Below, piece after piece: positions 49,034 to 61,302 of a stretch of DNA of 64,000 bases. The notes beneath the pieces were generated by a model that had not been told where the DNA came from, searched no databases, and saw nothing but the letters and a program-made list of their open reading frames with translations. Numbering within the stretch: the first letter of the stretch is position 1; each line of letters opens with the position of its first letter. The position numbers and the translations under genes were made by a program. This stretch comes from Hyphomicrobiales bacterium (GTDB lineage Bacteria > Pseudomonadota > Alphaproteobacteria > Rhizobiales > Rhizobiaceae). The stretch covers positions 100,970-164,969 of the forward strand of contig UBWZ01000015.1 of assembly GCA_900469345.1 (NCBI GenBank), given 5' to 3'.

Positions 49034-50111
49034 TGACCGTAAACCCCTGCTGGCGGACCAGCTCGACCAGACCTTCCGTATCGGGAAGGTGCAGGGCTCC
49101 GACAGCGATGAAGGCTCCGCCTTCTGCCAGAATGGGCGCCGCGCGGTCGGCCATGTGATGATTGCGCTGGCGCACGACCAGCTCCTCGAACTGTGCGTAG
49201 CCGGCCTCGTCCGCGCCATCGGGTGTCGCCCGCTTGAGCAGCGGGATGGTCAGGCCGATCTCGCCGGAGAGGTAGAGCTCGGTCATGGTCTCGAACACGT
49301 CATCCATCGTCGAGCCGAGCTTGACCGTCTCCATCATGGATTTCAGGTGCAGATCCATCGGGATGGCGGCGAGCGTCGACAATTGCTCGGCGAAGGTCTC
49401 GAGGCCCTTGACCGGCTTTCCCGCAGCGGCGGCGTCAAGCGCGATGCGCTTGTCCAGAAAGGCTGCGTTTGCCGCCTTGCGCGCGGTTTCGCACGCGGGA
49501 AGCGACATCAGCGACATCAGCATCCAGGGCTTCATGCGCGAAACCGCCGACAGCGGAACGCCGCGGCGGGCAAGATCGTCCTTGAGCAGCGCCAGGTCGT
49601 CCTTCGACAGCAGCGTCTCCAGCGACTGGCCATTGGTGAACATGGTCAGATCGGGGTTGGCGAAGATGCCCGCCATGGCCTTCTTCTCGTCGAGGATTTC
49701 ATCCGATTCCACCACGATCACGCGTGCGGAAGCGCTTGCTTCGGCCGCACCCGGGGGCATGCGCAGCACGCGCGGGTCGGTCACATGCATGGTGCCGAGC
49801 AGGTATGAGGGCGTCAGCCCGGATTTTTCGACCTTCCAGAAGATCGACTTGCCGTTCGGGATCTTGTCTCCCTCGGCGATCACGTCAGCATAGGCTGCGG
49901 GATCCTTGATCTTCATCTCGGCCAGGAGATTCCGCCCGGTGCATGATTTATCCTGCGCGACATCCTGCGCCCTGGCCTGGGTCACCATGCCGAGGACGAC
50001 GAAGAAGGAGAGGAGGGCGAGGAGATGGATGGCCGCCATCAGCCATAGGGTCGCGGCCTGGGCGCGCCTGAAAAATGCACCGAGGGCAGGGGTCGGGTCA
50101 GCGGCAGTCAT
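49020..50111 (-). CDS. TraB/GumN family protein
   Basis: A 363-residue protein. An N-terminal hydrophobic helix (about 24-47) is a signal anchor, then an envelope-located TraB/GumN domain with the hallmark GTMHVTDPRV (about 104), EILDEKK and the C-terminal GALHLPDTEGLVELVRQQG. The two His-containing GxxH motifs resemble metalloprotease-like sites of TIKI/TraB relatives; activity of bacterial members is largely untested. I start at 50111; an in-frame ATG at 50162 is possible. Confidence 0.86.
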   Translation of the reverse strand: MTAADPTPALGAFFRRAQAATLWLMAAIHLLALLSFFVVLGMVTQARAQDVAQDKSCTGRNLLAEMKIKDPAAYADVIAEGDKIPNGKSIFWKVEKSGLTPSYLLGTMHVTDPRVLRMPPGAAEASASARVIVVESDEILDEKKAMAGIFANPDLTMFTNGQSLETLLSKDDLALLKDDLARRGVPLSAVSRMKPWMLMSLMSLPACETARKAANAAFLDKRIALDAAAAGKPVKGLETFAEQLSTLAAIPMDLHLKSMMETVKLGSTMDDVFETMTELYLSGEIGLTIPLLKRATPDGADEAGYAQFEELVVRQRNHHMADRAAPILAEGGAFIAVGALHLPDTEGLVELVRQQGFTVTPVN

Positions 50112-50194
50112 TGCGTCATCCGTGTGGGAATTGATGTCGCATCCTAGCGGTGCGAGCTCCACGAGGGCTTAACGCGGCTGGTAAATTTTTGGTT

Positions 50195-51130
50195 TCAGGC
50201 GCGCGGGTGGGCCCGGTCGTAGACGTCCAGCAGTCGTGCCGTATCGACGCCGGTATAGACCTGGGTGGTCGACAGACTGGCATGGCCGAGCAGATCCTGG
50301 ATGGTGCGCAGGTCGCCGCCGCCGGCCAGAAGATGGGTGGCGAAGGAATGGCGCAGCGCATGCGGGGTTGCCGTCTCGGGCAGGCCGAAGGCGCCGCGCA
50401 GCTTCTGCATCTCGCGCTGGATGATGGCCGGCTGCAGCGGCCCACCGCGGGCGCCGCGAAACAGTGGCTCGTCGGGAGAAAGGTGGAAAGGGCAGAGCGT
50501 CTGGTAGCCTACCACTGCGTCCAGCACGATCGGCAGCAGCGGCACGATGCGTGTCTTGCCGCCCTTGCCGCTGATGCGCAGCGCGGTCGTGCCGGGTCCC
50601 AGATCCGTCGGCCGCAGGGCGAGCGCTTCCGAAATGCGCAGGCCGCAGCCGTAAAGCAGGGTCAGCACCGCGGCATCCCGGGCCGCGATCCACGGCTCCT
50701 CTTGCAGTTGCGCGCCGGTAGAGACGACGTTGAGCGCCTGGCTGTCGGTCAGCGGCTTAGGCAGGGATTTCGGCTGCTTGGGCGCGCGGATGGCACTGGC
50801 AGCGGCGGCGTTGATCAGCCCCTTGCGCTCGAGGTGGCGCAGGAAGGAACGCAGGCCGGCCAGGTGGCGTCCGAGCGACCGGGCGCCCGAGCCTTCCCGG
50901 CGCCGGTGCGCGAGGAAAGCCCGCAGATCGGCGGGGCGCAGGTTGCGGATGTCGGAAAGACTGGCCGGTCCGCCGACATGGGTGGTGAGAAACGCCAGGA
51001 ACTGCCGGGTGTCCCTCTCATAGGCGTCGAGGGTATTGGCCGCCAGGCGACGTTCGCCCCCCAGGCTTTCGAGCCACTCGCGACGCTTTTCCAAAAGCTC
51101 CGGTGCAGCGATAATCAGCAGCTCGTTCAA
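50195..51130 (-). CDS. xerC: Tyrosine recombinase XerC
   Basis: A 311-residue site-specific recombinase that resolves chromosome dimers with XerD at dif. The catalytic set is complete: Arg165 (GCGLRISEA), Lys189 (SGKGGKTR), His257 and Arg260 (HALRHSFATH), His283 (GHASLSTT) and nucleophile Tyr292 (QVYTG). The start appears to be TTG at 51130. Proximity to priA is usual in rhizobia, which favours XerC over a mobile-element integrase. Confidence 0.93.
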   Translation of the reverse strand: MNELLIIAAPELLEKRREWLESLGGERRLAANTLDAYERDTRQFLAFLTTHVGGPASLSDIRNLRPADLRAFLAHRRREGSGARSLGRHLAGLRSFLRHLERKGLINAAAASAIRAPKQPKSLPKPLTDSQALNVVSTGAQLQEEPWIAARDAAVLTLLYGCGLRISEALALRPTDLGPGTTALRISGKGGKTRIVPLLPIVLDAVVGYQTLCPFHLSPDEPLFRGARGGPLQPAIIQREMQKLRGAFGLPETATPHALRHSFATHLLAGGGDLRTIQDLLGHASLSTTQVYTGVDTARLLDVYDRAHPRA

Positions 51131-51268
51131 TGTCGGGCCTGTTGAATTTGATCGGATAAGGCACCAGATTGCTCACGACGGCGTTACGGAATTCCTAAGC
51201 ATCGGTAACTATGTCGATGTCGATCTTATCAGGGGCCGTGCCTGGCGGTCCTGCAGGCTGGAGTTACT

Positions 51269-52192
51269 ATGGCGCGCCGCGGGTCCTCGACGAGTTTCGG
51301 GCAGTTTGCTGAAGCGATTTCCCTGGCCTCACAGGGCCGACCCGGTCACATCGTCGATACGCTGATCGCCGAGCGCGGCGAACGGATCGTCGGCAGCCCG
51401 CTTTGGCCGGCAATGCGGCCGTTTCTGTATTCGCTGCTGCGCTACGGGCGGGCCATCGAATTTGCCGACGACGTCGCCCATCTCACCGGCTTCCAGTGCT
51501 TCGAATACATGAGCGACATGCTGAAACTGCAGATCACGGCGCAGCACGCGGACCGGATCCCGCAGACGGGTGGCTTCATCCTCGTCAGCAACCATCCGAC
51601 CGGCATTGCCGACGGTGTCGCGGTGTTCGACCTCCTGAAGGCGCGCCGGCCTGACATGATGGTGTTTGCCAACCGCGATGCGGTCCGGGTCAATCCGCGC
51701 TTTGCCGAAATGATCATCCCGGTGGAATGGCGCGAGGAGCACAAGAGCAAGCTGAAGACGCGCGAAACCCTGGTGCTGACCAACAAGACGGTGAATGACG
51801 GCAAGGTGATGGTGCTCTTCCCATCCGGGCGGATCGCCTACTGGGACGATGGGCATCTCAACGAACGGCCCTGGAAGACCTCGGCGGTCGGTCTTGCCCG
51901 CAAATACAATCTGCCGGTGCTGCCGGTTCACATTCGGGCGCGCAATTCCGGGCTGTTCTACTGGCTGGCCAAGTGGTCGACGGAACTGCGCGACATGACG
52001 GTGTTCTACGAACTCCTCAACAAGAAGGGCAACCATTTCGATTTCACCGTCGGCCATCTCATCCCGCCCGACGCGCTGGAAGGGGATCTGTCGGAGGTGA
52101 CGAAAGCACTGGAACGGCACACGGTTCATGACCTTGCGGACAGCGGCGATGCGCGCTTTGCCGGTCTTGCGGATGTCGCGTCCGCGGCCTGA
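51269..52192 (+). CDS. Lysophospholipid acyltransferase family protein (PlsC-like)
   Basis: A 307-residue acyltransferase. The catalytic block is SNHPTGIADG (about residues 110-119), with His and Asp separated by five residues instead of the canonical four, as in a known LPLAT subgroup. FPSGRIAYWDDG corresponds to the substrate-binding FPEG-type motif. It probably acylates a glycerophospholipid or aminolipid head on the inner membrane. GGAG precedes the ATG. The exact acceptor is unknown. Confidence 0.82.
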   Translation: MARRGSSTSFGQFAEAISLASQGRPGHIVDTLIAERGERIVGSPLWPAMRPFLYSLLRYGRAIEFADDVAHLTGFQCFEYMSDMLKLQITAQHADRIPQTGGFILVSNHPTGIADGVAVFDLLKARRPDMMVFANRDAVRVNPRFAEMIIPVEWREEHKSKLKTRETLVLTNKTVNDGKVMVLFPSGRIAYWDDGHLNERPWKTSAVGLARKYNLPVLPVHIRARNSGLFYWLAKWSTELRDMTVFYELLNKKGNHFDFTVGHLIPPDALEGDLSEVTKALERHTVHDLADSGDARFAGLADVASAA

Positions 52193-52242
52193 GACCCTAT
52201 GAAGCTGTTCACATTTGTTCCGGTCCGGGGCATGGTCGCCCG

Positions 52243-54465
52243 ATGGCCATAGATTCGTCCAGCCTCTTCGGATCCCTGTTTGAAACGCCCGCGCCCACGC
52301 GGGTGGTGCCTGTGCTCGTGCCCTTGCCGGTGGCGGTCGCCTACAGCTATGCGGTGCCCGAGGGCGTGCATGTGGAGCCTGGCTCCGTGGTACAGGTGCC
52401 GATCGGCCCGCGGCAGGTGATCGGCGTCGTCTGGGAGGGCGACAACGACGGCAAGCTCGACCCGAAGAAGCTGCGGCCGATCACGCTCGTGTTCGATTGC
52501 CCGCCGCTGTCCAAGGAGATGCGCGATTTCATCGACTGGGTGGCGAGCTACACGCTGTCGCCGCCGGGGCTGGTGGCACGCATGGCGATCCGGGCTCCGG
52601 CCGCGCTCGACCCCGAGCCGATGGTGGAGGGGCTTCGCCACCTGGGTGGCCAGCCGGAACGGATGACGCCGGCGCGGGCCAGGGTGCTGGAGCTGGCGGA
52701 ACGCCAGGACCAGCCGTGGACCCGCAGCGGACTGGCGCATGCCGCCAACGTGTCGCTCAGCGTGATCGACGGCCTTCTGGCGCAGGGCGTGTTCGATACG
52801 ATCTTCCTGCCGCCGCCGCCGCTGGTGGCGCGGCCCGACCCCGACTACACGCCGCCGCGGCTAGAGGGTCCGCAGAAGGAGGCGGCCGAGGAGATCGTCG
52901 CTGCCGTCGGCAGAGGCGGTTATTCCGCCGCGCTGATCGATGGCGTCACCGGATCGGGCAAGACCGAGGTCTATTTCGAAGCAATCGCCGAAAGTCTCCG
53001 GCAGGGTCGGCAGGTGCTGATCCTGTTGCCGGAAATCGCGCTGACGCCGGCCTTCCTCGAGCGTTTCGAGGCGCGCTTCGGAGCAAAGCCGGCGGAATGG
53101 CACTCGGATCTTTCGCCGCGACTGCGCGAAAAGGTCTGGCGCGGCGTCGTCACCGGCGAGGTGCGGGTGGTTGCCGGCGCCCGCTCGGCGCTGTTCCTGC
53201 CGTTCGAGAACCTGGGGCTGATCGTCGTCGACGAGGAGCACGATCCAGCCTACAAGCAGGAGGACCGGGTGTTCTATAATGCCCGCGACATGGCGGTGGT
53301 GCGCGGCAGGATCGGCGATTTTCCGGTGGTGCTGGTCTCGGCGACGCCGTCGGTCGAGAGCCAGGTGAACGGCATTGCAGGCCGCTACCAGATGGTCCAC
53401 CTGCCAACACGGTTCGGCGAGGCGGCGATGCCAGACCTGCACCTAGTCGACATGCGCCGGCATCCGCCGGAACGCGGCGGCTTCCTGTCGCCGATCCTGC
53501 TGCGCGGCATCAAGAGGACCATCGAGAAGGGCGAGCAGTCGCTGCTCTTCCTCAATCGTCGCGGCTACGCTCCGCTCACCCTCTGCCGGGTCTGCGGCCA
53601 CCGGTTCCAGTGTCCGCAATGTTCCAGCTGGCTTGTCGAGCACCGCTTCAGAAACCAGATCCAGTGCCACCAGTGCGGCTATTCGGAGCGCACGCCGGAG
53701 GCTTGCCCCGACTGCGGCACGCTCGATCACCTGGTCGCCTGCGGGCCCGGCGTCGAACGCATCGCCGAAGAGGTGGAAAGGCATTTTCCCGATGCCAGGA
53801 CGATCGTCATGTCGTCCGACATGCTCGGTGGCGTCAAACGCCTGCGGCTCGAACTCGAGGCGATCGCCAAGGGCGACGTGGACATCGTGATCGGGACGCA
53901 GCTGGTGGCCAAGGGGCACAATTTCCCGCTGATGACGCTGGTCGGGATCGTCGACGCGGACCTCGGCCTTTCCAACGGCGATCCGCGGGCGGCGGAGCGG
54001 ACCTTTCAGCTGCTCAGCCAGGTGACCGGGCGGGCCGGGCGCACGGGCCTCAAAAGCCACGGCCTGATCCAGACCTTCCAGCCGCAGCATCCCGTCATGC
54101 AGGCGATCGTTTCAGGCGACGCCCATGCCTTCTACGAGCGCGAGATCGAGGAACGGCAGAAGGCCATCCTGCCGCCGTTCGGGCGGCTCGCCTCGCTGAT
54201 CGTTTCGGCCGATACCCGTGCGGAAGCCGAGACCCATGCGCGGGGGCTCAGAGCGGCGGCGCCGGGCGTCACCGGGGTTTCGGTGCTCGGACCGGCAGAA
54301 GCGCCGCTGGCGCTGGTGAGGGGACGCCACCGGTTCCGGCTGCTGGTGCACGGACGCAGAAACTCCGACATGCAGGGCTTCGTCAGGGAGATGATCGCAC
54401 AGGGTCCAAAGCCGAAAGGCTCCGTCCATATCCAGCTCGATATCGACCCGCAGAGCTTCCTCTAG
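52243..54465 (+). CDS. priA: Primosomal helicase PriA
   Basis: A 740-residue DNA helicase restarting collapsed replication forks. An N-terminal 3'-DNA-binding domain (residues 1-100) is followed by helicase motifs: Walker A GVTGSGKTEVYF with Lys240, DEEH in VVDEEHDPAYKQ, and LLFLNRRGYAPL. Zinc ligands come as CRVCGHRFQCPQC and CHQCGYSERTPEACPDC. GTQLVAKGHNFP and LLSQVTGRAGR are motifs V and VI. Confidence 0.96.
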   Translation: MAIDSSSLFGSLFETPAPTRVVPVLVPLPVAVAYSYAVPEGVHVEPGSVVQVPIGPRQVIGVVWEGDNDGKLDPKKLRPITLVFDCPPLSKEMRDFIDWVASYTLSPPGLVARMAIRAPAALDPEPMVEGLRHLGGQPERMTPARARVLELAERQDQPWTRSGLAHAANVSLSVIDGLLAQGVFDTIFLPPPPLVARPDPDYTPPRLEGPQKEAAEEIVAAVGRGGYSAALIDGVTGSGKTEVYFEAIAESLRQGRQVLILLPEIALTPAFLERFEARFGAKPAEWHSDLSPRLREKVWRGVVTGEVRVVAGARSALFLPFENLGLIVVDEEHDPAYKQEDRVFYNARDMAVVRGRIGDFPVVLVSATPSVESQVNGIAGRYQMVHLPTRFGEAAMPDLHLVDMRRHPPERGGFLSPILLRGIKRTIEKGEQSLLFLNRRGYAPLTLCRVCGHRFQCPQCSSWLVEHRFRNQIQCHQCGYSERTPEACPDCGTLDHLVACGPGVERIAEEVERHFPDARTIVMSSDMLGGVKRLRLELEAIAKGDVDIVIGTQLVAKGHNFPLMTLVGIVDADLGLSNGDPRAAERTFQLLSQVTGRAGRTGLKSHGLIQTFQPQHPVMQAIVSGDAHAFYEREIEERQKAILPPFGRLASLIVSADTRAEAETHARGLRAAAPGVTGVSVLGPAEAPLALVRGRHRFRLLVHGRRNSDMQGFVREMIAQGPKPKGSVHIQLDIDPQSFL

Positions 54466-54566
54466 GCGGTGAAAGGGCGCCTGACGGGGTGTCGCGTTCC
54501 AATCTGCGCGAAAACGCAATAAAGCTTCGGCCACACCACGACCGAATCAGGACATGCGAGGATGCC

Positions 54567-54950
54567 ATGGAGCTCTATTTTCCAACCGAATTCGGAGAGC
54601 AGCTGGCCTTCGTCGGCGCATCCGCCACCGTTCTTCTCGGCCTCCTGATCCTGCTCCTGCCGGGGTCGGTCTTGCGGCTGGCAGCCTTCCAGGTGGGCGA
54701 AGTACGCCCCGAAGGGTACGGTTCCGTACGGGCGGCAGGCGCGCAATATACCGCGCTCGGTCTCCTGCCGATCCTCCTGGCGCAGGACTGGTTCTACATG
54801 GCGCTCGGGATCGCCGTCGGTGCCGGTGCCTTCGGCCGGCTCGTTTCCTTCGTCTTCGACCGGGGACTGACGGTTCGGAATGTATCGATTTTTCTGCTCC
54901 AGGTTGTGCTGGCCGCCGGGCCTCTCGCCTATGCCTTCGGCTACCTCTGA
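54567..54950 (+). CDS. Small membrane protein of unknown function upstream of atp genes
   Basis: 127 residues with four hydrophobic stretches (about 13-35, 58-74, 77-97, 103-125) and short polar loops (QVGEVRPEGYGSVRA). It resembles DUF4345-like small membrane proteins only in general layout, so I leave the family open. The ATG at 54567 is preceded by GCGAGGAT. It lies between priA and atpH, in the same direction. Confidence 0.65.
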   Translation: MELYFPTEFGEQLAFVGASATVLLGLLILLLPGSVLRLAAFQVGEVRPEGYGSVRAAGAQYTALGLLPILLAQDWFYMALGIAVGAGAFGRLVSFVFDRGLTVRNVSIFLLQVVLAAGPLAYAFGYL

Positions 54951-55211
54951 ACCCTTCAGATGGGCCAGACGGCCGGATATCGGCAGCTTTGCTGCGGATC
55001 GCGGCGAAAATTCCCCCAAGTCCTTGGCTCTCAGGCTTTTTCCGGGGGCTGGCGTGTTGCGAGTCCCTACATCCTATGCTAGACGGACCGCGAAACTCGG
55101 AAAGGGTAGGGCGGAGGCTCTGCAGGTTCTGAGGAAAAATCAAATCAGTTCAAGGCCTTGCTTGACTTCCCCGGAAGTTGTGGCGCTTGGATGGCAGTAG
55201 AGGGGGAATCT
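54951..55211 (+). promoter_or_regulatory. Leader region of the atp operon
   Basis: 261 bases between the small membrane protein and atpH, with no supported gene. It should contain the atpHAGDC promoter. I could not identify a convincing -35/-10 pair by eye. Confidence 0.4.
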
Positions 55212-57307
<2,096 letters not shown>

Positions 57308-57337
57308 CAACGGATCAAGCCCGAGGACCGATAACGG

Positions 57338-58225
57338 ATGCCTTCACTTAAGGATCTGAAAAACCGGATCGCCTCCGTCAAGGCGACGCAGAAGATCACC
57401 AAGGCGATGAAGATGGTCGCCGCGGCGAAGCTGCGCCGTGCGCAAGAGGCGGCCGAAGCGGCTCGTCCCTATGCGGAGCGCATGACCAAGGTGCTGGCCG
57501 GCCTTTCGGCCGCCAACGCCAACAATGCCGAGGCGCCTCTCCTGCTTTCGGGCACGGGTCGCGACCAGGTGCATCTGCTCGTCGTCGCGACCGGCGAACG
57601 CGGCCTGGCCGGGGGTTTCAACTCCTCGATCATCCGCCTTGCCCGCGACCACGCGCTGCGGCTCATCGCCCAGGGCAAGACGGTGAAGATCCTCACTGTC
57701 GGCCGCAAGGGCAATGACGTGCTGCGCCGGTCCTTCCGGGACGATATCGTCCACTACATCACCTTCCGTGAAGTGAAGCAGCTTGGCTTCGTGCACGCCG
57801 ATGAAGTGGCCCAAAAGGTGCTGGAGATGTTCAACGCCGGCGAATTCGATGTCGCCACGCTGTTCTTCGCGCGCTTCCAGTCGGTCATCAGCCAGGTGGC
57901 AACCGCCCAGCAGATCATCCCGGCCAAGTTCGAGACCAGCGCAGCCTCCGAAGCGGCGACCGCTGCTTCCGCACTCTACGAATACGAGCCGAGCGAAGAG
58001 GAGATCCTCGAGGATCTGCTGCCACGCAACGTGGCGGTGCAGATTTTCCGCGCGCTGCTCGAAAACAATGCTTCCTTCTATGGCGCGCAGATGTCCGCAA
58101 TGGATAACGCGACGCGCAATGCCGGTGAAATGATCAACAAGCTGACCTTGTCCTACAACCGTCAGCGCCAGGCGCAGATCACCAAGGAACTCATCGAAAT
58201 CATTTCGGGCGCGGAAGCGCTCTGA
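57338..58225 (+). CDS. atpG: ATP synthase F1 gamma subunit
   Basis: A 295-residue central shaft. The N-terminal helix [20 protein letters not shown] and C-terminal helix [31 protein letters not shown] form the coiled coil rotating inside F1. [13 protein letters not shown] is the family block. It follows atpA by 30 bases. Confidence 0.97.
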   Translation: MPSLKDLKNRIASVKATQKITKAMKMVAAAKLRRAQEAAEAARPYAERMTKVLAGLSAANANNAEAPLLLSGTGRDQVHLLVVATGERGLAGGFNSSIIRLARDHALRLIAQGKTVKILTVGRKGNDVLRRSFRDDIVHYITFREVKQLGFVHADEVAQKVLEMFNAGEFDVATLFFARFQSVISQVATAQQIIPAKFETSAASEAATAASALYEYEPSEEEILEDLLPRNVAVQIFRALLENNASFYGAQMSAMDNATRNAGEMINKLTLSYNRQRQAQITKELIEIISGAEAL

Positions 58226-58230
58226 GGTAG

Positions 58231-59679
<1,449 letters not shown>

Positions 59680-59691
59680 TCCGGACGAGAC

Positions 59692-59718
59692 GGCGCGCGG
59701 GAGACGATCCGGCGCGCC
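59692..59718 (+). other. Intra-operon hairpin between atpD and atpC
   Basis: Ggcgcgc (59692-59698) pairs perfectly with gcgcgcc (59712-59718) around a 13-base loop, in the 111-base gap before atpC. It may reduce read-through or mark an RNA processing site. Confidence 0.45.
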
Positions 59719-59790
59719 CTTCTGCTCAAGACACGCAAACCCGCGCCGGATACCCCTCATCTCGCGGGAAGAACAGGGACTTAGACCTTC

Positions 59791-60198
59791 ATGGCCGAGG
59801 CTTTCACTTTCGAACTGGTTTCGCCTGAGCGGCTGCTCGTTTCGGAGAAGGTTTCCGAAGTGGTGATCCCGGCGACGCTCGGCGAAATGACCGTGCTCGC
59901 CAATCATGCGCCGACTATGACGACGATCAAGCCGGGCGTGGTAACCGTGAAGCTCGCGTCGGGCCAGGTCAACAAGTACGTGGTGTTCGGCGGCTTTGCC
60001 GACATCCTGCCGACCGGCTGCACGCTTCTGGCGGAATCGGCCGTGCCGGCAACCGATCTGACCCGGGACACGCTGCAGCACCGCATAGACACCACACGCG
60101 CCGAACTCGGCAAGGCAACGAGCGACGAGCACAAGACCAAGCTCGAGCAGTTCCTGGCGGAACTGACGCACCTCAACGGCGCCGTCATCCCGGGCTGA
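59791..60198 (+). CDS. atpC: ATP synthase F1 epsilon subunit
   Basis: A 135-residue subunit regulating F1 rotation. The beta-sandwich domain carries FELVSPERLLVSEKVSEVVIP and GEMTVLANHAPTMTTIKPG; a C-terminal helical hairpin of about 45 residues follows. The gap to atpD (111 bases) is the largest in the operon. A strong terminator ends the unit. Confidence 0.96.
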   Translation: MAEAFTFELVSPERLLVSEKVSEVVIPATLGEMTVLANHAPTMTTIKPGVVTVKLASGQVNKYVVFGGFADILPTGCTLLAESAVPATDLTRDTLQHRIDTTRAELGKATSDEHKTKLEQFLAELTHLNGAVIPG

Positions 60199-60223
60199 TC
60201 ACAGCCGGTTTCCAATTCACGAA

Positions 60224-60247
60224 AGGCGGCCGGTGGCCGCCTTTTTT
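60224..60247 (+). terminator. Rho-independent terminator of the atp operon
   Basis: Aggcggcc (60224-60231) pairs with ggccgcct (60235-60242) around GGT, followed by a T-run to 60247. Confidence 0.88.
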
Positions 60248-60286
60248 GTTGCCGCTCGCGGGCCGTCGTTGAAAGGTGCGGGGGCG

Positions 60287-61180
60287 TCAGCCGCCGAGGA
60301 GATGCTGATGAAGGCGCGCGGCGCCTGGCGACAGCGAGCGGTAGCGCGGCATGCCGAGATAGTAGCCGTAGCCGGTCTCCAGGCGATCGGCTCCCAGCTC
60401 CAACAAAACGCCCGAGGCAAGCTCCTCGGCGATGAGCCCCCGGCTGCCGAGCGTGACGCCTTCGCCGCGTAATGCGGCATCCACCGCAAGCGCATAGGTC
60501 GAGAACGAGATGCGCGGCGTGATGCGCGTCTTCGGCGGCCGCGGAATGCGGGCGAACCACTGCCGAAGCGAGATCCAGTTCGCATTGAAGCGTTCGTAAT
60601 CGATGAGGTCGAGCCGTGCGAGCTCGTCGGCGCTCACGGTGGCAGGGTCCAGCCGGCGTCTCTCGAGATAGGCAGGCGAGGCGACGGGGACGAGATCCTC
60701 CTTCATCAGCAGGGTCAGGTTCCAGCGCGGATGTTCTCCGGTGGAATAGAGGATGACGAGATCGTTGGCCTCCGAGGCGAGTTCGGACGGTGCGTCCGTG
60801 GTCAGCAGCCGCACCGAGATGCCCGGGCCTTCGTTGTCGAAATCCTTGAGGCGCTTGGCGAGCCAGAGGTGCGAGACGGAACCGCTGGCGGCAATCGAGA
60901 TGGTTTCGCGGCCGCCGCCCCGGAAAGGCTCGAGGCTTTCCTCCAGATAGTCGAGTGTGGCGCGCACGCGCTGGGACAGTCGATCGCCTTCGGGCGTCAG
61001 CGACAAGTTGCGGCCGCGCCTGGTAAACAGCTTGGCGCCGAGCTGTTCCTCGAGGCCCTGGATGCGGCGGCTGACGGCCGCCTGGGTGATGTGTAGCTCG
61101 CGTCCGGCGCGCGAGAAGTTCATGAACCGGCAGGCAGCATCGAAAACGCGGAAGGCTTCCAGCGGTATCCGGTCGAGCAT
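60287..61180 (-). CDS. LysR family transcriptional regulator (GcvA-like)
   Basis: A 297-residue regulator. The helix-turn-helix spans about residues 5-62 (LEAFRVFDAACRFMNFSRAG, LHITQAAVSRRIQGLEEQLG, LFTRRGRNLSLTPEG), with a periplasmic-binding-like effector domain from about 88 on. The start at 61180 has GGAGAG just ahead; an ATG four codons upstream is an alternative. It is divergent from the alcohol/aldehyde dehydrogenase pair and is the obvious candidate to control it. Confidence 0.88.
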   Translation of the reverse strand: MLDRIPLEAFRVFDAACRFMNFSRAGRELHITQAAVSRRIQGLEEQLGAKLFTRRGRNLSLTPEGDRLSQRVRATLDYLEESLEPFRGGGRETISIAASGSVSHLWLAKRLKDFDNEGPGISVRLLTTDAPSELASEANDLVILYSTGEHPRWNLTLLMKEDLVPVASPAYLERRRLDPATVSADELARLDLIDYERFNANWISLRQWFARIPRPPKTRITPRISFSTYALAVDAALRGEGVTLGSRGLIAEELASGVLLELGADRLETGYGYYLGMPRYRSLSPGAARLHQHLLGG

Positions 61181-61253
61181 CACTCTCTCCATGATATCAG
61201 ATCATCAATTAACCCGAAAATCCGATGGATTTGAAGATCTGAAATCGTGATGC

Positions 61254-61265
61254 AGACTGCAGTCT
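61254..61265. promoter_or_regulatory. Candidate operator in the LysR/alcohol dehydrogenase intergenic region
   Basis: Agactgcagtct is a perfect 12-base palindrome, 38 bases before the dehydrogenase start and 74 bases upstream of the LysR start. Position suits a LysR-type binding site, although it lacks the exact T-N11-A layout. Confidence 0.35.
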
Positions 61266-61302
61266 CGGATCTGCGATGATGGTTTGCGGTCAGGGTGTCC
61301 CG

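Noticed and set aside
50195..51130. Tyrosine recombinase as a sign of an integrated element
   Set aside because: Length, catalytic set and the priA neighbourhood fit housekeeping XerC. No attachment-site repeats, tRNA or phage genes are nearby.
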